From Siphonodentalium dalli (Eukaryota > Mollusca > Scaphopoda > Gadilida > Siphonodentaliidae): 64,000 bases of DNA. Positions 24,984-36,489 of the stretch are shown in pieces; positions within the stretch are counted from its first letter, which is position 1; every line of letters starts with the position of its first letter. Below the pieces are notes generated by a model that searched no databases, was not told the origin of the DNA, and worked only from the letters and a program-made list of their open reading frames with translations. The translations under genes and the position numbers were made by a program. Where the stretch lies: the NCBI GenBank assembly GCA_032622095.1, contig CP136066.1, positions 9,141,784 through 9,205,783 on the forward strand. The letters are read 5' to 3'.

Positions 24984-25028
24984 ATATAGTCTGTCACTAC
25001 AATTTCTACAAAACGTACAGTCGAATTA

Positions 25029-25186
25029 CAAAAGAAATAAATACACTGCGCATCGGCAAGTATAGTGGATTTTGACCACATAAACTGATTATAGGACTCC
25101 GCTTCGCGTCGTCCTATAATCAGTTCCTTTGTGGACAAATTATATAATACACAGGCCGATGCGCGGTGTATTTATTTCTTTAAAAA
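25029..25186. repeat. Hairpin / foldback element
   Basis: The outer arms aaagaaataaatacactgcg and the inverted cgcggtgtatttatttcttt enclose a second perfect stem (aactgattataggac / gtcctataatcagtt). Confidence 0.82.
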
Positions 25187-25318
25187 CATATATATGTATG
25201 TTTACATGATATATTATTATATATCCAAAGAATAATACATGTGTATACAGTAATATGTTATTCTAGATTTAGGCGTATATATGTGTCAATTGTGACGGGT
25301 GAAACATTATATACTAAC

Positions 25319-25420
25319 GTGTGAGACAGAACGTTTCGGGCGAACTCCACCCTGGAAAACAGGTGCAGTCCCCGGTCACACAATCACACCACCCGTTACC
25401 ACAGTCCACATTGGCACACA
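25319..25420 (-). CDS. Single EGF exon with seven cysteines
   Basis: The exon is 102 bp, phase 1-1, acceptor tttgtttcag, donor GTTAGT. The module reads x-C-A-N-V-D-C-G-N-G-W-C-D-C-V-T-G-D-C, then T-C-F-P-G-W, ending F-C-L-T. Its extra cysteine follows Cys-Asp, a different site from the extra Cys12 of the array. It lies about 3.45 kb upstream of the 21762 exon on the same strand, with AT-rich and MITE sequence between. Confidence 0.83.
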
Positions 25421-25921
25421 CTGAAACAAACAAGAATTGTTGAAACAACGCGTCCGAACATTGTACTTGGACGGACAGCTTAAAGGTGGATTATCTAATT
25501 GTAAACATGTATTATATAGTTACCGGGGTAGAAAATATTATATATGAATCGAAGACTCCTGTCCGGAAATCTTCTGTCGATTAATATTAGTTTTATTTCG
25601 AATATTTTCGGGTCTAAAAAGGTGTGGTTGTTTAGCTAACGAACAATAGTGGTTACTGTTAACAGAGAACAGAAATTTTATTGTGTAATTTTGTCACAAA
25701 TAAACGTTAATTATACTCATTATCGCTTATAACTATGGAATAAAACAATGCAATCAATCAATCTGGGACATTTGATGATCGGTATGTAGCCATAGGAAAA
25801 GTCTAATGCTCTATATCGATATATTGTATCACCCGAATGTTCTGTTCTAAAAATAGACAAATAAAGGTGTCCAATAAAATATTCGAAATAAAATCAACAT
25901 TAATTGATAGAAGCCTTTCCG

Positions 25922-25977
25922 AACAGAGGTCTTCAGGGGTCTTCAGGGGTCTACAGGGGTCTACAGGGGTCTTCAGT
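25922..25977. repeat. 11-bp minisatellite
   Basis: Five copies of ggtcttcaggg or ggtctacaggg. Confidence 0.85.
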
Positions 25978-26045
25978 TCATATTTATTATTTTATACCCG
26001 CGCAACTATTTCAAATTTGTTATTTAAAGAGATAATCCATTTTAA

Positions 26046-26426
26046 CCCTTTACCCAACAAAACGGCCAAAACCGGCCAAATAAAGCTTCAACAGCCTAAA
26101 ATATCTTCGGTCTGTCTCAATAGAACCATACAAATATGGATATCATTGGAACCGGCTCCTTGACCACATTGTGATAGTTACAGTTATGCCCTGTGCCAAT
26201 GCATTCTCTTATATATGCGAGTCGACCATAGGTCGCCTCGCATATATAAGAGAATGCATTGGCCTTTTTTTAACACTTTTTACCATTTTTTCTTACATTC
26301 TTTAACAATTTTATAATTTTTAATGTGTTAAGCCAATTCATTCTCTTATATATGCGAGGCGACCTATGGTCGACTCGCATATATAAGAGAATGCATTGGC
26401 ACAGGGCCGCTCTGTTGGGTAAAGGG
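26046..26426. mobile_element. piggyBac-like MITE with TTAA target duplications
   Basis: Terminal inverted repeats ccctttacccaac / gttgggtaaaggg are flanked on both sides by TTAA (26042-26045 and 26427-26430). TTAA duplication and a CCC start are hallmarks of piggyBac-type transposition. It contains two family-P palindromes (about 26196-26266 and 26333-26402) bounded by ccctgtgcc/ggcacaggg. No transposase; it would depend on one encoded elsewhere. Confidence 0.82.
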
Positions 26427-26860
26427 TTAAGGGTCAACTGCATGTTTTTCCCAAATGATATTTCAATGTAGATCTTCTCACAATGTGTCTGGAATTGATT
26501 TTTGAAAATTGATACGATCGATTATTCTGATACAATATTTAGGAACTGTCAGCAAGTTGGAAATTACAACCCAATTTGTTATACATTATGGCATTAAAAT
26601 ATGTAGAATTACGTTGTTTTCCAGTACCAAGAACTTCGGTCAGAACGAAATGTTTCAAAAGTTCAGTTCATGTTTCTGTTGACGGTTGAAGTGACGCGAA
26701 CATTGTTTTCTTCATAGGTTTTTCAAGAGTTATCTATCCTGGAAACGCGCTAACCTAACCGTCTGCATCTTTTCGTGCGCGTTTAATTTAAAAGTTCTCA
26801 TTAGTTTTGCATACTTAAACAATACGAATATCAACGATGAGATATTGCTGCAGGGAATAT
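26427..26860. other. No gene seen
   Basis: Intron-like AT-rich sequence with no recognised feature. Confidence 0.4.
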
Positions 26861-27683
26861 GTGGCACGCCATATCAACCCACAGGGAGCCTCACACAGAT
26901 GGAAGCATGCACTACATAGTGTCGTCTGCTCTCTATGGGTTAATATACCCGCCATATCAAATCCAGTCGTAAGTCGGGATTGTTTTACCCTGTGCCAATG
27001 CATTCTCTTATATATGCGAGTCGACCATAGTCGCATATATAGGAGAATGCATTGGCCTAACAATTTTTTACAATTTTAATAATTTGTTATTATAATTTCA
27101 CCCATACAGAGCCCCATACAAACATGAGCAGACGACACTCTTCTATATGCTTCTATATATGTGTGGGGCTCCCTGCAGGGTAATGGATGTTTTTTATTTT
27201 ATGCCCTAAAAATTGTAAGAAACATTTATTTAAAAAACATGATAAAAAATTGTTAGGCCAATGCATTCTCTTATATATGCGAGGCGACCTATGGTCGACT
27301 CGCATATATAAGAGAATGCATTGGCACAGGGTAAAAAAAACCGACGAATTCGTAAACGTGAATTAAAATGTAGATACGCCTCCATCTGATTCAACACTGA
27401 GAACAGTCAATACAGAAGCCCAATTATGAACGCCGAGTTATATACTATGCACTATAAACTACTAAATTGTGTGTGAAGACATTGTGTCAAACGGAAGAGC
27501 AAACCAATTCTTCAAAACGAAAAGGTAAGTATTTGTATACAGGGTAAAAAAAATCCCGATTTACGACTGGATTTGATATGGCGGGTCTATTAACCCATAG
27601 AGAGCCCCACACAGCCTGGAGCAGACGACACTATGTAGTGCATGCTTCCATCTGTGTGAGGCTCCCTGTGTGTGGCGGGTCAC
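26861..27683. mobile_element. Composite family-P MITE with outer inverted repeats and an internal insertion
   Basis: An outer inverted repeat of about 100 bp (cagggagcctcacacagatg, then gaagcatgcactacatagtg) encloses a family-P element with both palindromes. The right P end is broken: cagggtaaaaaaaa occurs at 27327 and again at 27540 with about 200 bp of unrelated sequence between, as expected for an insertion flanked by a target duplication or a slippage junction. Confidence 0.7.
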
Positions 27684-27743
27684 AAATGTGAGCGGAAAGG
27701 GGCAGACTGTTATCTCGATTTCCATGATAACTCTTGGAAAACC

Positions 27744-27900
27744 TAAGATAAGATAAGATAAGTTTTATTGGCAAAACATCCTTATAAGGACAGTATGCAT
27801 ACATAATAACATATAATTGTACATTGTGTATTGACCAGTATAATAAATTATATTAATAGAAGGTTATGTATAACCCCAGTAAAGCTGAATGTGCATAGGC
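27744..27900 (-). mobile_element. LINE/SINE 3' tail fragment
   Basis: Read on the minus strand it ends in gccaataaaacttatc followed by ttatc repeats, typical of the microsatellite tail of non-LTR retroelements. No coding sequence remains. Confidence 0.6.
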
Positions 27901-28035
27901 TCGTCTCGTCTCTATTTAGTCATTGATGTGTGATACGATGCTCATCGCGTGCGGAGAATAATCTTCGGATCATATAGCAAATTGAAGTGCATGTACTTGA
28001 AATATGAAGACAACACCTTCGGCGGTATAGGGGCC

Positions 28036-28136
28036 AGACGTGTTTCTGGTTGCTCCCGTTATTAATGATGACGTGTTTCTGGTTGCTCCCGTTATTAATG
28101 ATGACGTGTTTCTGGTTGCTCCCGTAATTAATGATG
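28036..28136. repeat. 33-bp minisatellite, 3 copies
   Basis: gacgtgtttctggttgctcc plus cgttattaatgat, repeated three times. Confidence 0.88.
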
Positions 28137-28279
28137 CGTGGTTAATTAATCTTTGGCTGCGCGGAAACTAGGATGCCGTGGATTCGTTACTAGATTGTTA
28201 GTTACAATGGATTATTTAGGAAAATCTCACAAGATTGATGTTTATTTGGAGAATAGACAACATTACCAGAAAGACCAAC

Positions 28280-28440
28280 ATGGATGTTAATGTTAATGAC
28301 TCGGACTTTGATGACACCTTCGAAATGTTGATTGATAAAAAATGCACCCGAAATTAGCATTAACACAAATTGGACGAGACCCAGATGTTCGACTCAAGAA
28401 CTCTGTTTTAAATGCAGAACAGATTATCAGAAGCAAATAA
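28280..28440 (+). pseudogene. Short broken reading frame, not recognised
   Basis: An ATG at 28280 opens an acidic frame (M-D-V-N-V-N-D-S-D-F-D-D-T-F-E) of 25 codons. After a one-base shift near 28340 the frame runs on (K-M-H-P-K-L-A-L-T-Q-I-G-R-D-P) to about 28440. It looks like a decayed coding segment; family unknown. Confidence 0.3.
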
Positions 28441-29032
28441 AACGAACGAAATGCGAACATCCGTACAAAATGCTGGAGTTAACCCTTTCGGTGCCAAGTC
28501 CCATTTTTGTATCAACCCATATTTCCTTGATAATTTTTCAAATTTATTGATTATAATAATGTGATACATTGATGGAAGGAGCTCAAAGTTTTGGCAAGTC
28601 ACTTTTTAATTCCTCAAATAAGTTGAAAATATCGGTCAATCAATACCATTCATTTTAGGAAACTAGTACCATATAATTATATTAGTGATATTTTATATGG
28701 TTTCGGAAAAAGTTAACACCTCAATTAAGATGCAGTTAATCTGGAAACATTATTATCGATAACAAAAGAGATTCCAGTATAATTATTAACTAACTGTTTT
28801 TCTATCGATGTCAAACGTCGTTCAAACTGCTAGTGTCGAAACATAAAACTCAATCAAGGTTGACAAAAAATGATACTAGCATGAATAACATTTGGCAAAT
28901 TCCAATAGTATTTGGAAAAACTAAATTTAATTTGGCAAATTATTTGGCAAAAGTAAATTTCGGGCCAGCGCGGACCCTGCACTGAAATAACAACGCCACT
29001 TAGATTGCAGGAAAGGACCAAGAGCATAGCGG

Positions 29033-29327
29033 TATAGCATCACCAAATTCACCCTCTGGGGTCCTCATTGAAGTTCCCAAATGGTGAATATTGTGATGTA
29101 CACCCATTGGGAACCTCGATTATGCAAAGTGTCGTCTGTCAATTCGGGGATATAGAGAAACTAAAATAAAAAAGAAATAGAATCTATGTGAAGAAGTTTC
29201 TATATAAATTTGACAATAAAGAAACTTTCCAGAAAAAATGGCCTGAGCAGAATGAGGTCCCCAGAGGGTGAATTTAGTGGTGCTAGCCCGCTATGCGGGA
29301 CAGCATCACTAAATTCACCCTCTGGGG
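29033..29327. repeat. Foldback with GGGTGAATTTAGTGGTG arms
   Basis: 29253-29327 is a near-perfect hairpin (ccccagagggtgaatttagt / actaaattcaccctctgggg) around a gcccgctatgcggg inner stem. A third, solo arm lies at 29040-29065, so a larger element may span 29033-29327. Confidence 0.72.
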
Positions 29328-29496
29328 GGGGCGACGAGATTGAAGGGATTCCATCCATTTCATTGGAGAGTGGCGCTGACTGCGCGTAATATCATTGGTT
29401 TATTACACAGCAGAACCCGTCTGAGATCAGAAGTCAATGACGTGTTGACAATTTTCCCACGCATTGTCAAACTCAACTATTGTTGGAAAACTGAAT

Positions 29497-30042
29497 ACAG
29501 GCGATATATCCATAATTACACTGAATACAGGCGATATATCCATAATACAGGCGATATATCCATAATACAGGCGATATATCCATAATTAAACTGAATACAG
29601 GCGACAATTTTCCCACGCATTGTCAAACTCAACTATTGTTGGAAAACTGAATACAGGCGATATATTCATAATTAAACTGAATACAGGCGATATATCCATA
29701 ATACAGGCGATATATCCATAATTAAACTGAATACAGGCGATATATCCATAATTACACTGAATACAGGCGATATATCCATAATACAGGCGATATATCCATA
29801 ATACAGGCGATATGTCCATAATACAGGCGATATGTCCATAATACAGGTGATATATCCATAATACAGGCGATATATCCATAATACAGGCGATATATCCATA
29901 ATACAGGTGATATATCCATAATACAGGCGATATATCCATAATACAGGTGATATATCCATAATACAGGTGATATATCCATAATACAGGCGATATATCCATA
30001 ATACAGGTGATATATCCATAATACAGGTGATATATCCATAAT
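29497..30042. repeat. 20-bp minisatellite (aatacaggcgatatatccat)
   Basis: About 23 units of 20 bp in two blocks. A roughly 140-bp direct repeat (gacaattttcccacgcattg onward, at 29450 and 29603) lies across the start. Because 20 is not a multiple of 3, all three frames stay open as M-D-I-S-P-V-L-W-I-Y type repeats; these are artefacts, not genes. Confidence 0.92.
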
Positions 30043-30254
30043 TCGTTTTACTCATCGCAATACTCATGACTGATTATTCTTTCTAGTTGTATTTATAACT
30101 ATTTATAAATACTACTATGCTCAGAAACATTTACAACGCCAAGAATGCACTCCATATTTGGAAACGGTTTATTACGTCATGTTGGGAATGCCGCGTCGTC
30201 ATAGAAATGAGACATAATGGACAATTATAGAGAGGTAATTCCGATATAGGATTT

Positions 30255-30702
30255 TCGTCGGCTTTTCAAAGAGGCTGAATGACATAGTATCAAATTTCGA
30301 AATCAAATTGTCCTTGTCAAAGTTGCTCGAACGCCTAAAAGTGAAGTAAACAGACATAGAAGCTTCCAAAAGGCCAGAATAACTCAGTTGAAAAATGATG
30401 ACGCTCATCTTTAGAACGAAAATGCTAACTTGCGAAGAACGAATCGGAAATTCATGACATAATCTACTACAGCTAACACAACTAAAGTGAAGATAACAAA
30501 AAACATCATGGATATTGAAAGGCCAGATAAAGTAATTCCCCAAGAGTTTCAAACTGCAAACGATAATAAAACAAGCAAGATTGATAAATCGAAAACTGGT
30601 GTGTGCATCGAAATAGGGAAACTCAGAATAAGTACCAAGTTATATCAGATACTAAAACAGAATAAGGAAATTAGTGAGATCGAAGATCAACCGATAAATT
30701 AA
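30255..30702 (+). pseudogene. Possible LINE ORF1 remnant (coiled-coil type)
   Basis: Across frame breaks the plus strand keeps a charged, heptad-like pattern: S-N-F-E-I-K-L-S-L-S-K-L-L-E-R-L-K-V-K near 30285 and N-E-N-A-N-L-R-R-T-N-R-K-F near 30420. An open lysine-rich stretch to 30702 follows. This recalls the coiled-coil region of retrotransposon ORF1/gag-like proteins. No nucleic-acid binding motif is visible, so the call is tentative. Confidence 0.35.
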
Positions 30703-31203
30703 TACAACGCCAGACATATCATGATAAAATAGTAGCATATATGACACCAACACCCACTACCATGACATGTCTGTAAAAACAATAACTGCCAATTCATTGA
30801 CAACTATATACAGTTGCTAGAGGAAGGAAGTTCGGTTGTTAAATGCTAAACTGTTTCATGACGTATGGCACCCGAATGGGAACCGGACAAAACGCCACAT
30901 TGTTAGAACGCCACATTTTTATTTGGTCAGAGCGCCACATTTTTGGATCAAAAGCCACTTTATTTTGGTCAAAACATCACCCGAGCCACTATTAGAGCTA
31001 GAGAGAACACTCGACCCAAAGATCCAAAGAATCTCAAACTTCGGGTAAGTATCATAAATATCCTATGTACATATAAGAACAAAACTAACCGAAATCCTAT
31101 ACTATTCTACATAATGGCTGCGGACACACGTATCACAGTAGCGATGGCATAGTAGGTGTGACAAATTATTATGGTGGAGATTGGTGACAATTGGTCGTCA
31201 TAA

Positions 31204-31464
31204 TTAATATGCCATAGCAAGCCGTGTCGCCCGTTGCATATTCGCACAATGAGCCTTCCAAATTTCGTTATAATCAGCCCTTTTCTGGTTTTGGTCCTTG
31301 TATAGCTCGCTCGCGTTCTTTATTCTAGATACTTTCTCGTAGCTGCAGTTCCTCCAACAGTTCAGATACAGCTTTATAGGCTCACATGGTAATGTTTGCG
31401 GAATTATTCGTAGAATTAACGTCGCAACATAAAAAGGCAATTGGGGAACTGTCTTAATACGCAT
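31204..31464 (-). CDS. Hypothetical 86-residue ORF, possibly retroelement-derived
   Basis: ATG-started frame, rich in Lys, Asn and Arg (E-L-Y-K-D-Q-N-Q-K-R-A-D-Y-N-E-I-W-K). The tone resembles the linker between endonuclease and RT of LINEs, but no diagnostic motif is present. It may be a chance ORF. Confidence 0.2.
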   Translation of the reverse strand: MRIKTVPQLPFYVATLILRIIPQTLPCEPIKLYLNCWRNCSYEKVSRIKNASELYKDQNQKRADYNEIWKAHCANMQRATRLAMAY

Positions 31465-32009
31465 GAAATTAATATAAGTAGATATACATTAAGATCATAT
31501 CAATAACACGTACTACGTGCATGATAGTTTACTTTAAATTCAGTGACACAACATCATGTTGATGACATTATATTACTATAGATATCATTCCACATAAACT
31601 CGTTCGATGGACCTTAGGGCATTTTAGGAGTATATCTTGTAAATGTAAATGTAACTAAACTAACCTTCTGTGCTGTGCTCCCTGCCTGTAACTGTAATAA
31701 ATAATCAACAATTAACAGTTACCTCATATAATTACACTACATTATATTATAAATGAAGTAGGGCATAGAATAACACATATAAGACCTATTCAATTTTACT
31801 TCACAAGCATTCGACTACAAAGCATAGTCTTCGTCGGGTGACACTAGAATAATGAACACAATTTAGCTATACAAGATACAGTCTTTCAAGTCACCAGTAT
31901 TGTGGAACACCTAAAATAGCTACGCGGACTGTATGTGCAGGTATGGAGTCATCTGAAATAGCATGAAGTCATCTAAAACAGACACTGATACCACCGGGTA
32001 ACTCTACTT

Positions 32010-32570
32010 CACTGAAGTGTTTTAAACTTTGCCAATTACTTCCAAAAAGATCAAGTTTGAAACTGCTAGGGACTCTAATTTGGCTACATTACGTGATTTA
32101 GTTATATCTGGTTAGGCTGAGCATAATAATGAGGAATCTTCATACAATTTGGAAATGAGTTGTCAATGGGGCAGGGTATGGGGCAGGGTTATATTATGTG
32201 GGGTAGCATAGTAGCTATTCCCACAAAGTTCAGAGATAGGCTGTTGACCGAACTTCGCCAATCACATTTAGGTTTTGTTAAAATGAAAGGTATTGCAAAA
32301 AGCTACTTTTTGTGGCCAAATTTAGATAAAGCTATCGCGCACATTGTTCAGTCATGCTCAATTTGTCAGGCAGTCAGAAATGTACCAAGCACAGCACCAT
32401 CGGAGCCTTGGGTATGGTCACCCGTTGTTTGGCAACGGGTTTACCTGTATTTCTTTGAAAAGTATGGAACAAAGTTTCTAATCATTATGAATGCTAATTA
32501 TAAATGGTTGGAATGTTTTGAAATGAATTCCACCACTGCAGAGAAAACATTGGTTGTTTCAAATCCAGTC
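32010..32570 (+). pseudogene. Ty3/Gypsy pol fragment: RNase H-integrase linker, zinc domain and start of integrase core
   Basis: 32022-32110 reads S-K-K-I-K-F-E-T-A-R-D-S-N-L-A-T-L-R-D-L, the linker after RNase H, and stops at TAG. After a frame break, 32208-32400 reads the integrase HHCC region (E-L-R-Q-S-H-L-G-F-V-K-M-K, later C-S-I-C-Q); the first His is replaced by Arg. The rve core begins with W-S-P-V-V-W-Q-R-V-Y-L-Y-F and F-L-I-I-M-N-A-N-Y-K-W-L-E, where the first catalytic Asp is lost. It matches the Gypsy pol family widespread in invertebrates and is dead. The core resumes at 36490 after nested insertions. Confidence 0.8.
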
Positions 32571-32680
32571 GGAAGTCGGGATATTTTTACCCTGTGCCAA
32601 TGCATTCTCTTATATATGCGAGTCGACCATAGGTCGCCACGCATATATAAGAGAATGCATTGGCTTAACAATTTTTTCAC
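32566..32680. mobile_element. Family-P MITE, first half (inside the Gypsy integrase)
   Basis: Starts aatccagtcggaagtcgg, holds the full caatgcattctc hairpin and stops at taacaatttttt. The missing rest (atcatgttttttaaataaat onward) is at 36345. Confidence 0.78.
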
Positions 32681-33349
32681 CCACTGACCAACGCGCGGAG
32701 CGCGTTCAGTGGGTGTGCTGTAATCGTAGGACTTATGCGTTTCTGCTGAATTGAAATAGTGCCTATGCGTTTCTGCTGAGCTGCACTGACGTTTGATCGC
32801 AAAATAAAATTATAACCATTATCAAAGCACACGTTTGGATAACACCACCATAAACAGTTTCATATTATGATGTTGAGCTCATATCGTCAATAAAATTATA
32901 GTTATAATTGATAAAACTAAATTGTACTACTAAAGTAATTCTACCAATTGGGTAACTAGATTCAGGTTGAGCTAGAACTTGAGAAGTTTTAATTTCAACC
33001 AATTGAAATGTCGTTTGGAATGGAAAGGGTTAAGGTTGGCAAGCAACGCAAATGACGTCATTAGAATTCCAATGCCGATATCGGTCTCGCAGTGACAATC
33101 GAAGCGGAGGCGATTTGCATTTTAATTCTTTCATTACGACTGTTTTGGCGTCCTAATCTATTAAAATATTCTTCTATATCTTGGAAGGTGTTCTGGAAGG
33201 ATTATTTCAATATGTGTATATCGGATTAACCTTCCAAAAAGATGAGTTTGACGCCTGTATTTCTTGGCATGAATATTTACGAGCGCTCGTCTGCAAGTAG
33301 GTCATCTGGATTCGGAATTGGCGTGTTTTTGTGAAAATGTCAAATTCAA

Positions 33350-33720
33350 TTTCTTCCATCTAAAACATAATTACGCGCTGGACTCGGTCATTTTAGGAAC
33401 ATATATGTATCCCACGCACATACACCAAGTCTCAGCCTAAAAGTTTGAAAAATGACAGTTTTATCGACATAAAATAAATCGATGTTAATGGTAAATTCAT
33501 GTTATTTTTTTATTGTTAAATTTTATCATTGAAAAAAATTCATTTCTTCCATCTAAAACATAATTGCGTGCTGTACTCTGTCATTTTATGAATATGTAGC
33601 TATCCCACCCACACAGTCCAAGTCTCAGCTTAAAATTTTGAAAAATGACAGTTTTATCGACATAAAATTGATAAATCAATTTTTATGGCAAATGGAGTGT
33701 TATTACTGAATACTGTTAAA
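33350..33720. repeat. Two 193-bp-spaced direct repeats
   Basis: ttcttccatctaaaacataa begins at 33351 and 33544, each followed by about 120 similar bases ending in gacataaaat. Confidence 0.8.
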
Positions 33721-33769
33721 TAAATTTTAGGACCCTGCGAATGTTTTCTGACCTGTTCTATATTGGTCA

Positions 33770-34790
33770 CTAGAGTTCATATTTGACCGGTTACACCTGA
33801 TAATTATGCGACAGTATAGTCGCGTTACTTTATAGGTCAACATTGGTCATTATCACCTGACAAATTTATTTTGGTCTATCGTATCAACCCTTATTTTCTC
33901 CCGCGAGTAGCCTGACTACCGCTATTCTCAAAGTAATTGACCAGAAAAATGGGGTGATACCCCGGTCATGACCACGGTGATACCGGTAATTAACGGTAGC
34001 TGTATCGAGGCGGTCATGGCAGTGGAATTACGGTATTGGGCGATAATGATACCGTGGTCTTTTAGCGGGCACCGCATTAATTTTTTTGAATACCGCAGTG
34101 ATTTTCATGGAACACTTTGAGGGGAGGTATTTACTCCCACATACGTTAACAAGCGGAATCAGTACCGCGGTATTGGAGGATACCGCGGTATAGTACCATG
34201 TGCAGTATTAACGCGGTGGTCAATTACTTTAAGTATAACGTAACAGTCAACATTGGTCATTATCGCTCCACTAATTTGTATCGTTTCATTGGTATGAATT
34301 CCATATCCAATTATCCACATATAACCAACCCAACCTCTAATCCCGGTCCAATTTAATTATTTCTTTCATCGGTATATTCACGTTACATAATATTTTATCA
34401 CGTGATATTTGTACTTATATGTCTATGGTATTACTATAGTATACTGTATACATATATCAATTGCTATTCCTCGCTATATAATCCTGGTGCCATCTATAGA
34501 GATAGATAATTTCATACCCATCCGCCCAATTTTATATTATTGCTGCTTTAGTACAGTCGCGATGCAACATCGCTCCACTAATTTATGTCAGTTCATCGGT
34601 ACAAACCACTTTTTCTCCGAGTCCAATCAGTCCATATAACCAACCCAACATCTTATAGATGACTATTCTGGCACTATATAGAGATGACTAAGATTCTGAC
34701 ACCCCCCTATTTTATAGCCATGTTGCAACAGTAGAATTCAGATGCATAATATGTCAACATCGGTCGTTATCGCTCTACAAATTTATATCG
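33770..34790. repeat. Degenerate repeats (gtcaacattggtcattatc type) with a foldback
   Basis: The motif gtcaacatyggtcrttatcr recurs near 33837, 34252 and 34758. Between the first two, 33928-34244 is bounded by inverted aaagtaattgacca / tggtcaattacttt and is full of ataccgcggtat-type palindromes. Confidence 0.6.
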
Positions 34791-35102
34791 GTTCAACCCT
34801 TAGTTCCCTGTATCGCCCACCCCTCCCTCAGTTTATTTTTTCAGTTGTATTATAGTCTCATTACGTACACATTTTATCTTTTCTAACTTTTGCTTCAACG
34901 TGTTGAGTTCCGCTGCAGACAATATAAAACTTGACAACATTTTGAAATGTAAGCAGGCTTCAAACTCATCTTATCCAAGAAAAACTCTGGTTACATAAGA
35001 AATTTGTGTATAAGGTGTGCGCGCATTTGTCGCGTTAAAAACAAAAGGTCCCAAGTCAAGGTCCAAATCCCCAACACACTGATGTGAGGTTTAACTCCAT
35101 CT

Positions 35103-35805
35103 ACATACAGTAATGTCCAAAGTAATTGATCACTTAACCACAGCAAAATAATGGGTATTTTTTCATGATTTTAAATCCTGACAAATTACCCATAATTCTG
35201 CTGTGGTTAAGTGGTCAATTACTTTGGGCATTACTGTAACCAATATAAGGATTTGAGGTGTAATAATAACTCAATCCTCATTCAGTAATGTCCAAAGTAA
35301 TTGACCACTTAACCACAGCATAATTATTGGTAATTTGTCAGGTTTTTAAATGCTGAAAAATTACCCATAATTATGCTGTGGTTAAGTGGTCAATTACTTT
35401 GGGCATTACTGTAACCAATATAAGGATTTGATGTGTAATAATAACTCAATCCTCATACAGTAATGTCCAAAGTAATTGACCACTTAACCACAGCATAATT
35501 ATTGGTAATTTGTCAGGATTTTAAATGCTGAAAAAATACCCATAATTCTGCTGTGGTTAAGTGGTCAATTACTTTGGGCATTACTGTAACCAATATAAGG
35601 ATTTGAGGTGTAATGATAACTCAATCCTCATACAGTAATGTACAAAGTAATTGACCACTTAACCACAGCTGAATAATGGGTAATTTGTCAGGATTTTAAA
35701 TGCTGAAAAATTACCAATAATTCTGATGTGGTTAAGTGGTCAATTACTTTGGGCATTACTGTAACCAATATAAGGATGTGGGGTTTAATGAGAACTCCAT
35801 CCACA
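35103..35805. repeat. Tandem array of four hairpins, unit about 176 bp
   Basis: Each unit has arms of about 57 bp, cagtaatgtccaaagtaatt followed by gaccacttaaccacag, and the inverted partner ending caattactttgggcattact. Units start near 35103, 35283, 35456 and 35632, joined by an accaatataaggattt spacer. Single arms occur at 21.69 kb and 34.22 kb. Confidence 0.88.
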
Positions 35806-36340
35806 TACTAGTAACTAATAAATTTGTGTGAAAATTAAACCAAAAAAAAAAAATCCATGATAGCGTCCAATATGGACTGCCTAATTCTGCTCCAAAACAT
35901 GTGTATTGAATATATGGTTGTTTATTGGGGGAAACCGATTATTTCACTGATATTTTCATTAACTGCATGGGATCCAAAATCCGACTTACGGGGGCTCGCT
36001 TCGTGCGCGACTGTGTCTTAAGCATATGTGCATATTTAATGAGCCAACAATTGGAATCCAAATAGAGAATATTGGCACGTCGCCCCTGCGCATAGACATC
36101 ATTGATGATCTCTATGGGAATCAAAATTGACATTTAATAGACAATTTCGATTAACCGCAATAACTTAAGGAATCTCTAATTATGATTAAGCCCAATGAGA
36201 ATGCAATAAGACATTTCTTATTACCCTTAACCGCAATTACTTCCCATTGCACTTTAACACAATTAATATATCCCCCACCCCAACAGCTTATCAATACCAC
36301 TCAGGACAGTGGGTGTTTTTCCTCAATTAATTGAATTTCT
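35806..36340. other. No gene seen
   Basis: AT-rich sequence with an A-tract at 35843; the right end of the 3.66-kb insertion. Confidence 0.4.
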
Positions 36341-36344
36341 CGTT

Positions 36345-36489
36345 ATCATGTTTTTTAAATAAATGTTTCTTACAATTTTTAGGACATACAATAAAAAACA
36401 TCCATTACCCTGCAGGGAGCCCCACACATATATAGAAGCACATAGAAGAGTGTCGTCTGCTCATGTTTGTCTGGGGCTCTGTATGGGTG
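36345..36489. mobile_element. Family-P MITE, second half (truncated)
   Basis: Continues from 32680: atcatgttttttaaataaat onward, then the agccccacac...ggggctctgtatgggtgaa foldback. It then breaks off directly into Gypsy integrase sequence, so its far inverted repeat is gone. Confidence 0.78.

Larger units (their letters stand above)
32681..36344. mobile_element. 3.66-kb insertion that splits the MITE
   Basis: The family-P element elsewhere reads taacaattttttatcatgtt without a break; here those halves are 3.66 kb apart. The insertion opens with a hairpin, cacccactgaccaacgcg / cgcgttcagtgggtg, and has cagtgggtg again near its other end (36308). It is AT-rich, has no recognised gene and contains the repeats listed below. 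Its class is unknown; a Helitron-like or composite origin is possible. Confidence 0.6.

Noticed and set aside
29586-30067. Long M-D-I-S-P-V-L-W-I-Y ORFs
   Set aside because: Products of a 20-bp minisatellite read in three frames.
30199-30552. 117-codon minus-strand ORF at 30.2-30.55 kb
   Set aside because: Opposite-strand shadow of a region whose plus strand shows the better coding-like (coiled-coil) pattern.
36363-36489. Start of the 100-codon ORF at 36363
   Set aside because: The first 40 codons lie in the MITE; only the part after 36490 is Gypsy integrase, so the ORF is a chance fusion.
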